Assembly: GCA_020859745.1 (NCBI GenBank)
Contig: JAJBVQ010000265.1
Coordinates: forward strand, 1-29,318
Reading direction: 5' to 3'
Length of the DNA: 29,318 nt
DNA from: Rikenellaceae bacterium
GTDB lineage: Bacteria > Bacteroidota > Bacteroidia > Bacteroidales > Rikenellaceae
Shown here: positions 23,190-29,318 of the stretch, one piece after another
Position numbering within the stretch: position 1 is the stretch's first letter
Layout of the letters: the number at the start of each line of letters is the position of its first letter
Program-made: the position numbers and the translations under genes
The notes under the pieces: generated by a model
What the model saw: only the letters and a program-made list of their open reading frames with translations
Told to the model about the DNA's origin: nothing
The model's database searches: none

Positions 23190-24383
23190 TCAAAGGTATT
23201 CGGTCCGTATCTCTTTCAGGAATTTGGTCTCCAGCAATCGCGCGATCTCTTTGATCACATTGCGCCGCAGCTCCAGTTCGACCGGCAGTGCCGGATCCTG
23301 GTGCTGGGGATTGATGCGGGTACCCACCACGAACTCGATCCGGTCGTGACCCAGTAGGATCCGCGCCAGCTCGAAGTCGGTACCCTGCCCGTTCAGTTCC
23401 GAGGATGAAGCCTGTTCGAGCAGGCTTTTGACCCGCGCCAGAGTCAGCACACCTTCCGTGATCAGGTTTATGCCCGGCATGGCCGATGTCGGAGGAAGCC
23501 CCGAAATATCCCGCCGCAGGTTGACGCTGATCTCCCGCCGCAGCTCCCGCGCTACGATGGCCGCCGTCGTTCCCCCGCAAATAACGGTCGTGCCGTTCCA
23601 GTTTTTGACCCGTTCCGCCAGTTTGCGGTCGTTCGTTTCGTTGAAAGGCGGTCCCGAGCACAGCAGCAGGCGCCTGGGCTGCCGGAAATAGACCGACATG
23701 CAGCTCAGGTCGCTTTTCGGCACGAAGAGATCGTTGGCCTCTGCGCGGTTGACCACGGCGGCGGCCAGTTCCCGGGCGGAAATATCCGGTGTCTGGCCCA
23801 GCAACCCGGTGATCGCCGCAGCCAGTCCCGTCCGTGTCCATCCGTCGGGCAGCCGCTGCGTACCCGATCCGGAGCGTATGACCCCCTTGGTGTAAAGCAC
23901 GATCCTGTCCTCCGGCAGCGCCCCGAACCGGCTTAGGCGTATCGTATGGTTCTGCCCGTTCCCTGTGGCAATGTCCAGATGTTCGGTCTGAATATCGCCC
24001 CCCTCGTAAGGAACCCCGTTGCGAAAAAGCAGAAAAGCCGGAGCCTCGTATTCCGCGATCCTGACTGTTCCGTCCGCCTGTATATCCGCCACTGCGAAAG
24101 AGGCGTCCGTTTTGCTGCCGTGGCCGCCGAACGTGTTCAGCACGGACCCCGCCGCCTGTCCGACCGGCGCGTTGCGCAGGGCGTAGCTGACGATCATGGA
24201 GGAGATGACTGAAGCGGTCACGTTGGCCTGTATGCCGCTTCCCCGTCCGTGTATCAGGGTCAGCAGGGTGCGCCCGTCGTCCGTGCGCCGGCTCATGCAG
24301 ACGTCGCCGCTGGCGAACGATCCGGTTTCGGTCCGCTGGCTGCTCTCCGCTTCGATGAAGTATTTAATCCTGTCGGGCGTCAT
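23190..24383 (-). CDS. SpoIIE-family phosphatase associated with a sensory hydrogenase, probably degenerate
   Basis: A 397-residue protein with an N-terminal SpoIIE/PP2C-like domain (about 5-234) and a C-terminal domain (about 238-397) bearing a Gly-rich CGGTTAAIVARELR and NLITEGVLTLARVK, found in phosphatases paired with sensory [FeFe]-hydrogenases. Canonical metal Asp positions are mixed: Asp27 (SGDVCM) and Asp225 (SDLSCMS) remain, but the usual SDG is LIHGRGSG (His45) and the usual SDGV is TKGV (Lys166). Catalysis may therefore be lost or altered. Its start overlaps the sensor gene by 20 bases, so the two are translationally coupled and probably work as a pair. Expected targets would be phospho-Ser/Thr proteins such as anti-sigma antagonists; none is encoded here. 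Confidence 0.82.
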   Translation of the reverse strand: MTPDRIKYFIEAESSQRTETGSFASGDVCMSRRTDDGRTLLTLIHGRGSGIQANVTASVISSMIVSYALRNAPVGQAAGSVLNTFGGHGSKTDASFAVADIQADGTVRIAEYEAPAFLLFRNGVPYEGGDIQTEHLDIATGNGQNHTIRLSRFGALPEDRIVLYTKGVIRSGSGTQRLPDGWTRTGLAAAITGLLGQTPDISARELAAAVVNRAEANDLFVPKSDLSCMSVYFRQPRRLLLCSGPPFNETNDRKLAERVKNWNGTTVICGGTTAAIVARELRREISVNLRRDISGLPPTSAMPGINLITEGVLTLARVKSLLEQASSSELNGQGTDFELARILLGHDRIEFVVGTRINPQHQDPALPVELELRRNVIKEIARLLETKFLKEIRTEYL

Positions 24384-26055
24384 CGGCGGCGGTAACGATA
24401 GAGTTCAGAATGGCTTCCGTGCGGGAGGCGTTTTCGCCCAGCAGGCAGGCGATCTGCTGCACGGTTTCGAGATTTTCGCGGATCACCTGCCGCGTGCGGT
24501 GGATCATTTCGTCGCTCTGCACGCCCCGGAGCATCAGGTTGCTGACCATAACGCCTACTAGTTTATGCGCTTCTACTGTGAATACGGATACGTGCAGCAA
24601 TTTTCCTTTGAGCCGGACATCCTGTTCGGCGATCTCTTCGCCCGAATCCAGCACTTGTTGCAGGAGAGCGGCAAACGGCACCAGTTTATGCAGGTCGGCT
24701 CCTTTCATGCCCGGTGCGGCATCGTAAAGCTGTTCGGCCTGCGGGCCGAGCAACTGGGCCATGTTCCGGTTAGCCTCCACGACCCTTAGCCCTTCGTCCG
24801 CCAGCATCACGCCCGAAGGCATGCGCCGCAATAAAGCCCCGAATTTTTTCTGGGCCAACGCCCGCGTGTAGCTCAGGCACATCTCCGGTTCCGCCCGGCC
24901 GATACATAAGGCGCGGGCGAAATCCCGGCAGGTTTCGTAGCCGCAGCCGTTGCAGTTGTGCATATCCCGCTCGGTGAATTTTCCGATGGAGGCCAGCGCG
25001 GCCTCGATCTGCGATGCGGCAACCTGGAACCGTTCCGCCGGTTCGGCCGGATAGGAAGCCACGGTCGGGATGAAAGGGAGCTTACAGACCGGGTTCTCCG
25101 GTTTTCGCTCCCGGTAATAATGCTGGCTGGCTAAGGTTTTGAATATAGTCGTGCCCGGATTTTCCTGCGAGGCCTGTGCCCCGGCGCATCCGCCTGTGCA
25201 ACCGAACAATTCGAGCAGGACCGGCTCCCTTCCCCCCGTGAGCTGGGATTTGTCCGATTGCTCCAGTATCTCCCGGATCGCCGGCATGCCCGAATAGCTG
25301 AAGCAGCTGGCCGCGTCGTCCGCCGATCCCTGCCCTGAATAATCCACCTCTCCCGGTTCGAAACGGTAGCTGCCGTTTCCCGGTATCAGGTCGAATTCCA
25401 CGCCGTCTTCGCGCATCCACCGCCGCAGTTCGTCGAACGTGATCACGGCGTCCAGTTCACTGATCTCGTCCGGATTGGTCTTGGCTGCCACGCAGGGAGT
25501 GATATAAACCACTTTGACTCCCTGCCCTTTCCAACGCCGTATCATGCGGGAATGGAGTACGGCCGGATGCGCCAGCGGTAACAGCCGTACGGCCAGATCC
25601 GGGTAATGATGCCGGATCAGCCTGACCACAACAGGGCAGGTGGTGGATATGGCGAGCCGCGGGTTGCGCCGGAGCTGTTCCTGCGCCGCTTCGTCGTATT
25701 TCACCTGTCCCAGCAGGGTCTCCCCCACCCCCGAGAACCCGAGCAATTTCAGGGCTTCGATAATCCGCTGCGGGGCGATTCCCGCAAACTCTCCGGCCCA
25801 CATCGGGTCGAGCGAGGCGAAAACTTCGTCCGAGGTTTTGAGCATCCGCCGTACGGCGTCCACATCGTCGCGCACGGAGATCATGCCGTGCGGGCAGGCT
25901 TTCTGGCAGGTTCCGCAGCGGGTGCACTCCTGCTGGGCGATCGACGCCCGGTTGCCGCGAACTGTGATGGCCCCGGTGCCGCATGCCCTGACGCAACGAT
26001 AACACCCCGCACATCGGTGCGGGGTGATGCGGATCGAATAGTTGCTCTGTTCCAT
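24364..26055 (-). CDS. Sensory [FeFe]-hydrogenase-like protein with PAS domain (group C-type)
   Basis: A 563-residue protein from the ATG at 26055 (a TTG at 26064 would add three residues). Two [4Fe-4S] motifs (Cys15/18/21/25 and Cys44/47/50/54) precede the H-cluster domain. Its loops are L1 ISTTCPV (coordinating Cys140, but Thr139 where active enzymes have the proton-relay Cys), L2 TPCVAAK (Cys188) and L3 FGCTGGC (Cys286, Cys290). A CNGCGYETC Fe-S domain (Cys368/371/376 and probably Cys393) follows, then a PAS domain (about 402-505) and a C-terminal helix. This layout fits group C regulatory hydrogenases; the overlapping SpoIIE-type gene suggests subgroup C3. It likely senses H2 or redox state rather than turning over H2. 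Confidence 0.88.
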   Translation of the reverse strand: MEQSNYSIRITPHRCAGCYRCVRACGTGAITVRGNRASIAQQECTRCGTCQKACPHGMISVRDDVDAVRRMLKTSDEVFASLDPMWAGEFAGIAPQRIIEALKLLGFSGVGETLLGQVKYDEAAQEQLRRNPRLAISTTCPVVVRLIRHHYPDLAVRLLPLAHPAVLHSRMIRRWKGQGVKVVYITPCVAAKTNPDEISELDAVITFDELRRWMREDGVEFDLIPGNGSYRFEPGEVDYSGQGSADDAASCFSYSGMPAIREILEQSDKSQLTGGREPVLLELFGCTGGCAGAQASQENPGTTIFKTLASQHYYRERKPENPVCKLPFIPTVASYPAEPAERFQVAASQIEAALASIGKFTERDMHNCNGCGYETCRDFARALCIGRAEPEMCLSYTRALAQKKFGALLRRMPSGVMLADEGLRVVEANRNMAQLLGPQAEQLYDAAPGMKGADLHKLVPFAALLQQVLDSGEEIAEQDVRLKGKLLHVSVFTVEAHKLVGVMVSNLMLRGVQSDEMIHRTRQVIRENLETVQQIACLLGENASRTEAILNSIVTAADDARQD

Positions 26056-26060
26056 GAGTG

Positions 26061-26092
26061 CCAAGTTACTCTATTTCCGGCAAATTCGGAAA
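26061..26092 (-). promoter_or_regulatory. Inverted repeat and degenerate -7 box upstream of the sensor operon
   Basis: A 6-7-6 inverted repeat, TTTCCG-N7-CGGAAA, lies at 26074-26092. A degenerate -7 box, TAACTTGG on the minus strand (26061-26068), follows, only 5 bases from the ATG. The GCCGGAAA half resembles the element near the hydrogenase promoter. It could be an operator; no regulator is known. Confidence 0.4.
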
Positions 26093-26120
26093 TACTTTTT
26101 CGGGCAACCCGGCGAAAAGA

Positions 26121-26324
26121 TCAATGTTTGGTATGGGAACCGTCGCAAAACGGTTGGTCGGACGAACGGCCGCAACGGCAGAATGCCACGCCCGTTATCT
26201 TTTGGTCTTCGGTGAGTTCGACCGGTTTGCCATCGGGGCCGGTGACCGTAAAGTTTCCCCGGACGATGGCAGGTCCGTTGTCGATGATCTTGATTTCGAG
26301 TTTGCCGTTTTCGGTCTTGTCCAT
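26121..26324 (-). CDS. Small CDGSH iron-sulfur protein
   Basis: A 67-residue protein that is essentially one CDGSH [2Fe-2S] domain. The ligands are Cys49, Cys51, Cys60 and His64 in FCRCGRSSDQPFCDGSH, the 3-Cys-1-His mitoNEET pattern. The start MDKTENGKLEIKIIDNGP at 26324 is preferred because the family usually begins shortly before the IDNGP segment; an in-frame ATG at 26363 would add 13 unrelated residues. The upstream gene encodes a second CDGSH protein, so the pair probably arose by duplication. Function is likely redox or Fe-S transfer in the cytoplasm. Confidence 0.92.
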   Translation of the reverse strand: MDKTENGKLEIKIIDNGPAIVRGNFTVTGPDGKPVELTEDQKITGVAFCRCGRSSDQPFCDGSHTKH

Positions 26325-26384
26325 GGGATGAAAGAGTTTTCCCACGAAGTTGGCAAATTGCATGCCTGACGGTATTGGATGGAA

Positions 26385-26912
26385 TTACTTGCGGAATCCG
26401 GCTTTGAAGTGCGCGCCGTCGCAGAAAGGCTGGTTGTCGGATAAACCGCAGCGGCACAGCGATGCCATTTTCAGTTTCGACTGGATCGTCTTCCCGTCCT
26501 CGCCGATAATGTTGAAGTGCCCCTCGACAACAAGCGGGCCGCCCTGCCGGAACGTGATTTTGGCCGAAGGAGCGGTCCCGTCCGCTTCGGCAGCCTTCGC
26601 CGCCAATTCCTCGGCGGTCGGGTCCGGAAACAACCCCGGCAGCTCTTTAATATCGAATATCTTCGGGGAGTGCGCTTTATCGGCAGTGGCCTTCGCGGGG
26701 TCGTCCCAGAAAAAGGTCAGCGCACGCGTAGGGCAACGTTCCACCACGTCGATGATCTCTTCGGTCGAAGCCCCTTGGATATTGACCCACGGCCGTTTGA
26801 TCGGGTCGAACACTTTGCGCAGCGAGCTGAAGCACACCCCGGCATGGATGCACTCCGCCGGTTGCCATACCACCGTGATGGTTCCGTTGCTGTATTTTCG
26901 GTTTCTATTCAT
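26385..26912 (-). CDS. Fusion of YjdI-like Fe-S domain and CDGSH domain
   Basis: A 175-residue two-domain iron-sulfur protein. The N-terminal part (about 5-70) resembles the YjdI (Fer4_19) divergent ferredoxin, with ECIHAGVCFSSLRKVFDP, then RPWVNI, and ERCPTRAL with Cys60. The C-terminal CDGSH domain carries Cys153, Cys155, Cys164 and His168 in LCRCGLSDNQPFCDGAH. A linker of about 40 residues separates them. The start MNRNRKYSNGTITVV at 26912 overlaps the stop of the preceding gene by 8 bases. Such fusions are thought to be electron or cluster carriers; partners are unknown. Confidence 0.9.
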   Translation of the reverse strand: MNRNRKYSNGTITVVWQPAECIHAGVCFSSLRKVFDPIKRPWVNIQGASTEEIIDVVERCPTRALTFFWDDPAKATADKAHSPKIFDIKELPGLFPDPTAEELAAKAAEADGTAPSAKITFRQGGPLVVEGHFNIIGEDGKTIQSKLKMASLCRCGLSDNQPFCDGAHFKAGFRK

Positions 26913-27225
26913 CGTCGTCGTCGCTGGCGGTGTCGGCGATCTGTTCGGCGCCCGATATCTCGTCGTCTTCGTCAGCGTAATAATCTTTTTCGAGCTCCTC
27001 TTCCGGTTTGGTATCGATCTTGACATCGACTTTAACCAAATAGCTGATCTCCTCGGTTTCGAACGGCACTACATAGAAGAAATCCCCGCCCGGCTTGTCG
27101 ATACGGATCAATGACTCCGCATACCCGCGCGGATAGGTCGCTTTGAATGCGTCGAGCAACTCCGGGCTCAGATTCATATAGCTGATTATCACACGCTTCT
27201 TTGCATTTGCCGCTTTGCTTGCCAT
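26905..27225 (-). CDS. Conserved hypothetical protein with strongly acidic C-terminus
   Basis: I do not recognise a named family. The product (106 residues) has a short basic N-terminus (MASKAANAKKRV), a globular middle (about 14-72: LSPELLDAFKATYPRGY, then IRIDKPGGDFFYVVPF and YLVKVDVKI), and a highly acidic tail (about 73-106) of Asp/Glu ending DTASDDDDE. There is no signal peptide or membrane segment. Similar small proteins occur in other Bacteroidota as far as I recall. The stop overlaps the start of the fused CDGSH gene by 8 bases, so the two are probably translated together. The acidic tail could mediate binding to basic proteins or metal ions; that is speculation. Confidence 0.8.
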   Translation of the reverse strand: MASKAANAKKRVIISYMNLSPELLDAFKATYPRGYAESLIRIDKPGGDFFYVVPFETEEISYLVKVDVKIDTKPEEELEKDYYADEDDEISGAEQIADTASDDDDE

Positions 27226-27263
27226 AGTGTTTCGTAGGTAGTCTTGTCGTTAGAAATTTTCTG

Positions 27264-27271
27264 CAAGTATA
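27264..27271 (-). promoter_or_regulatory. Possible promoter for the hypothetical-CDGSH operon
   Basis: TATACTTG on the minus strand is one mismatch from TAnnTTTG, and TTTTG lies 18 bases upstream as a -33 element. It is 38 bases before the ATG at 27225. Confidence 0.45.
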
Positions 27272-27328
27272 AGCAAAAAATAGAACCTCCAAAAGGTCTG
27301 GGCATTTTTCTTTAAGCGTGCTATTGTT

Positions 27329-27336
27329 TACCTTTG
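27329..27336 (+). promoter_or_regulatory. Bacteroidota-type -7 box for ligA
   Basis: TACCTTTG matches TAnnTTTG exactly. It lies 39 bases upstream of ATG 27376 and 69 bases upstream of the TTG at 27406. This rules out an upstream in-frame extension of ligA. Confidence 0.65.
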
Positions 27337-27375
27337 GAAGCCGTTCGGCGGCTCCACAAAACGGAAAGTCTGTTT

Positions 27376-27384
27376 ATGAACTAA
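27376..27384 (+). other. Minimal open reading frame ATG-AAC-TAA in frame with ligA
   Basis: The ATG at 27376 is at normal promoter distance and in frame with ligA, but its third codon is TAA (27382-27384). The residues after the stop (VKQKIDQLRRVIDRLNY) look like a regular LigA N-terminus. It is either a start-stop element upstream of an internal start, a nonsense mutation, or a sequence error. Confidence 0.6.
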
Positions 27385-27405
27385 GTAAAGCAAAAAATAG
27401 ACCAA

Positions 27406-29318
27406 TTGAGGCGGGTGATCGACCGGCTGAACTACAATTACTATGTCCTCAACGCCCCGTCGGCCGAGGATCGGGAGTACGACCGCCTGATGGCGGAACT
27501 GACCGCTTTGGAGGCGGAGCATCCCGAATTCGCCGACCCCAATTCGCCAACGCACCGGGTGGGAAGCGACCTGACCAAGGAGTTCGAGCAGGTGAGACAC
27601 CGCTACCCGATGCTGTCGCTGGCCAATACCTATTCGGAAGAGGAGGTGCAGGAGTTCGCGGCGCGGATCGAAAAGGAGACGGATGCGCCCGTGGCCTTTT
27701 GCTGCGAATTGAAGTTCGACGGGACGGCGATCAGCCTGTCATACGAAAACGGGCGCTTCGTGCGGGCGGTGACCCGTGGCGACGGGACGGTGGGGGACGA
27801 TGTGTCGGCCAATGTGCGGACGATCCGGAGTATTCCGATGAACCTGATGGGCGAAGGGTGGCCGGAATATATGGAGGTCCGGGGCGAGATCTATATGCCC
27901 CACGAGAGTTTCGAGCGGCTCAATGCCGAGCGGGCGGACATCGGCGAGGAGCCGTTCGCCAATCCGCGCAACGCGGCGGCCGGGACGCTCAAGCAGCAGA
28001 ATTCGGCGGTCGTGGCGCAGCGGGGGCTGGATGCGGTGCTCTATGCCGTGCAGTCGGATGCGCCGGTGTCGCCGTCGCACTATGAAACGTTGCAGTTATT
28101 GAAATCGTGGGGCTTTAAAACCTCTTCGGCGGTGAAGCTGTGCCACTCGGTCGGGGAAATCATGGAATATATCCATTTCTGGGATTCGGAGCGGCACGCC
28201 TTGCCGTATGAAACGGACGGGGCGGTTATCAAGGTGGACAGCACCAAGTTGCAGCGCGACCTTGGGGCTACGGCCAAGGCGCCGCGCTGGGCGGTGGCCT
28301 ATAAGTTCAAGGCGGAGCAGGCGGCGACCCGGCTGGTTTCGGTCGATTTCCAGGTGGGGCGCACGGGGGCTATCACGCCGGTGGCCAACCTGGAGCCGGT
28401 GAGGCTGGCGGGAACGACCGTTAAGCGTGCTTCGCTGCATAATGCGGAGCAGATCGAGTTGCTGGACATTCGGGTCGGGGATATGGTGCTGGTGGAAAAG
28501 GGAGGCGAGATCATCCCGAAGATCGTGGGGGTGGATTTCACGAAGCGACCTGCCGACAGCGTGCCGTTCCGGTACATCACCCATTGTCCGGAGTGCGGAA
28601 CGGAGTTGGTGAAGGAGCCGGACGAAGCGAAACATTACTGTCCGAACGCGACGGGATGCCCGCCGCAGATCGTGGGGCGAATCGTGCACTATATCTCGCG
28701 TAAGGCGATGAATATCGAAGGTTTGGGGGATGAAACGGTGCAGCTCTTATATAATAACGGGCTGTTAGGCGACATCGCGAACCTCTACGACCTGGAGGTG
28801 GAGCACCTGGTGCCGCTGGAACGGCTGGGGCAGAAGTCGGCGGAGAATATCATAAACAGTATTGCCCGGTCGCTGGAGGTGCCCTACTCGCGGGTTTTGT
28901 TCGCCATCGGTATCCGGTATGTGGGCGAAACGACGGCTAAGAAGCTGGCGGCGGCTATTCCTTCGATCGACGCCCTGATGTCGGCCTCGCGCGAACAGCT
29001 GGTCGAGATCGAAGAGGTGGGAGGAAAGATTGCCGACAGCATCATCGCCTATTTCGCCGACCCCCGGAATGTGGAGATCATCGACCGGCTGCGGCGGGCC
29101 GGCGTGCAGCTGGAGGCGGTGCAGGCGGAAAAACTTTCGGAGGCGCTGGCCGGAAAGAAGATCGTGATCTCGGGGACGTCCGAACGCCATTCGAGGCCGG
29201 AGCTGAAGGAGTTGATCGAGCTGCATTCCGGCACCAACCAAAGCAGCGTGTCCACGACCACGGATTACCTACTGGCCGGGGCGGGGAGTGGGCCAAAGAA
29301 ATTGGAAACGGCGAATAA
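27406..29318 (+). CDS. ligA: NAD+-dependent DNA ligase, 3' end beyond the window
   Basis: About 637 codons are visible; the reading frame is open at the right edge. LigA joins DNA nicks using NAD+ and is normally essential. Domain Ia contains NYNYYVLNAPS and REYDRLM; the adenylated Lys103 is in CELKFDGTAISL (numbering from the TTG at 27406). OB-fold, a four-cysteine zinc finger (CPEC, then HYCPNATGC), helix-hairpin-helix repeats (EVGGKIADS region) and most of a BRCT domain (IVISGTSERHSRPEL, then TTDYLLAG) follow in order. The start is uncertain: the best ATG (27376) is cut off by TAA at codon 3, so TTG 27406 or GTG 27415 must be used, giving a slightly short N-terminus but keeping the NAD+-binding residues. 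Confidence 0.93.
   Translation, partial: MRRVIDRLNYNYYVLNAPSAEDREYDRLMAELTALEAEHPEFADPNSPTHRVGSDLTKEFEQVRHRYPMLSLANTYSEEEVQEFAARIEKETDAPVAFCCELKFDGTAISLSYENGRFVRAVTRGDGTVGDDVSANVRTIRSIPMNLMGEGWPEYMEVRGEIYMPHESFERLNAERADIGEEPFANPRNAAAGTLKQQNSAVVAQRGLDAVLYAVQSDAPVSPSHYETLQLLKSWGFKTSSAVKLCHSVGEIMEYIHFWDSERHALPYETDGAVIKVDSTKLQRDLGATAKAPRWAVAYKFKAEQAATRLVSVDFQVGRTGAITPVANLEPVRLAGTTVKRASLHNAEQIELLDIRVGDMVLVEKGGEIIPKIVGVDFTKRPADSVPFRYITHCPECGTELVKEPDEAKHYCPNATGCPPQIVGRIVHYISRKAMNIEGLGDETVQLLYNNGLLGDIANLYDLEVEHLVPLERLGQKSAENIINSIARSLEVPYSRVLFAIGIRYVGETTAKKLAAAIPSIDALMSASREQLVEIEEVGGKIADSIIAYFADPRNVEIIDRLRRAGVQLEAVQAEKLSEALAGKKIVISGTSERHSRPELKELIELHSGTNQSSVSTTTDYLLAGAGSGPKKLETAN

Noticed and set aside
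26065..26120. Small hairpin CGGG-TTG-CCCG as a terminator of the CDGSH unit
   Set aside because: The stem is only 4 bases and on the minus strand is followed by A residues rather than a T-run.
27241..27260. TTGTCGTTA resembling the pfp/fbaA 3' motif
   Set aside because: Only 8-9 bases match and it sits in a 5' leader, not before a terminator; probably chance.
27318..28085. Open frame of 255 codons overlapping the 5' part of ligA
   Set aside because: It starts before the ligA promoter box and encodes a low-complexity Gly/Arg/Ala-rich sequence, whereas ligA in another frame has every expected domain.

Overview
The window looks like chromosomal DNA of an anaerobic, fermentative member of the Bacteroidota, most likely order Bacteroidales; the moderately high GC and gene content would suit an Alistipes/Rikenellaceae-type gut bacterium, but that placement is inference. 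Supporting evidence: an S46 dipeptidyl-peptidase, lipid A synthesis (LpxB), a PPi-type phosphofructokinase (GGDDT and PKTIDND motifs), a group B [FeFe]-hydrogenase, and at least eleven copies of the Bacteroidota -7 promoter box TAnnTTTG placed just upstream of genes. No tRNA, rRNA, CRISPR array, insertion sequence or phage gene was seen, and no stretch above 300 bases lacks a gene.

Layout. Bases 1-6299 (minus) form a tightly packed seven-gene run: metallo-beta-lactamase-fold hydrolase, trmD, lpxB, a fumarylacetoacetase-family enzyme, maf, dpp11, and the N-terminus of an aminopeptidase P cut by the window edge. A divergent promoter pair separates it from a plus-strand run at 6385-9471 (rlmD, mnmD-like, cdd, hexapeptide acetyltransferase). 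Bases 9475-13265 (minus) carry a pseudouridine synthase, prs, engB and a MATE pump. Another divergent pair leads to an OsmC protein (plus), which faces a cysteine-dioxygenase-like cupin and a GH73-LysM glucosaminidase (minus). A DUF4254 gene and a glycosyltransferase family 9 gene follow on the plus strand. Bases 17329-19742 (minus) hold two glycolytic genes, pfp and fbaA.

The most interesting region is 19787-26055 (minus). It is a two-unit hydrogen-metabolism locus. The upstream unit encodes a sensor-type [FeFe]-hydrogenase (ferredoxin domain, H-cluster domain, extra Fe-S domain, PAS) and an overlapping SpoIIE-type phosphatase; this pairing resembles group C3 regulatory hydrogenases. The downstream unit has its own promoter and encodes a NuoE-like [2Fe-2S] ferredoxin, a group B [FeFe]-hydrogenase with a complete set of H-cluster ligands, a flavodiiron O2/NO reductase and a FlK-like thioesterase. 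A reasonable model is that the sensor and its partner report H2 or redox state and adjust the catalytic hydrogenase and its O2-protective partner. The phosphatase has lost two canonical metal-binding aspartates, so it may act as a pseudoenzyme.

Upstream of the sensor lies a three-gene unit (26121-27225) with two CDGSH iron-sulfur proteins, one fused to a YjdI-like ferredoxin domain. The window ends in NAD-dependent DNA ligase (ligA). Its best-placed ATG is followed two codons later by an in-frame TAA, so translation must begin at an internal non-ATG codon, or this is a sequence error or mutation.
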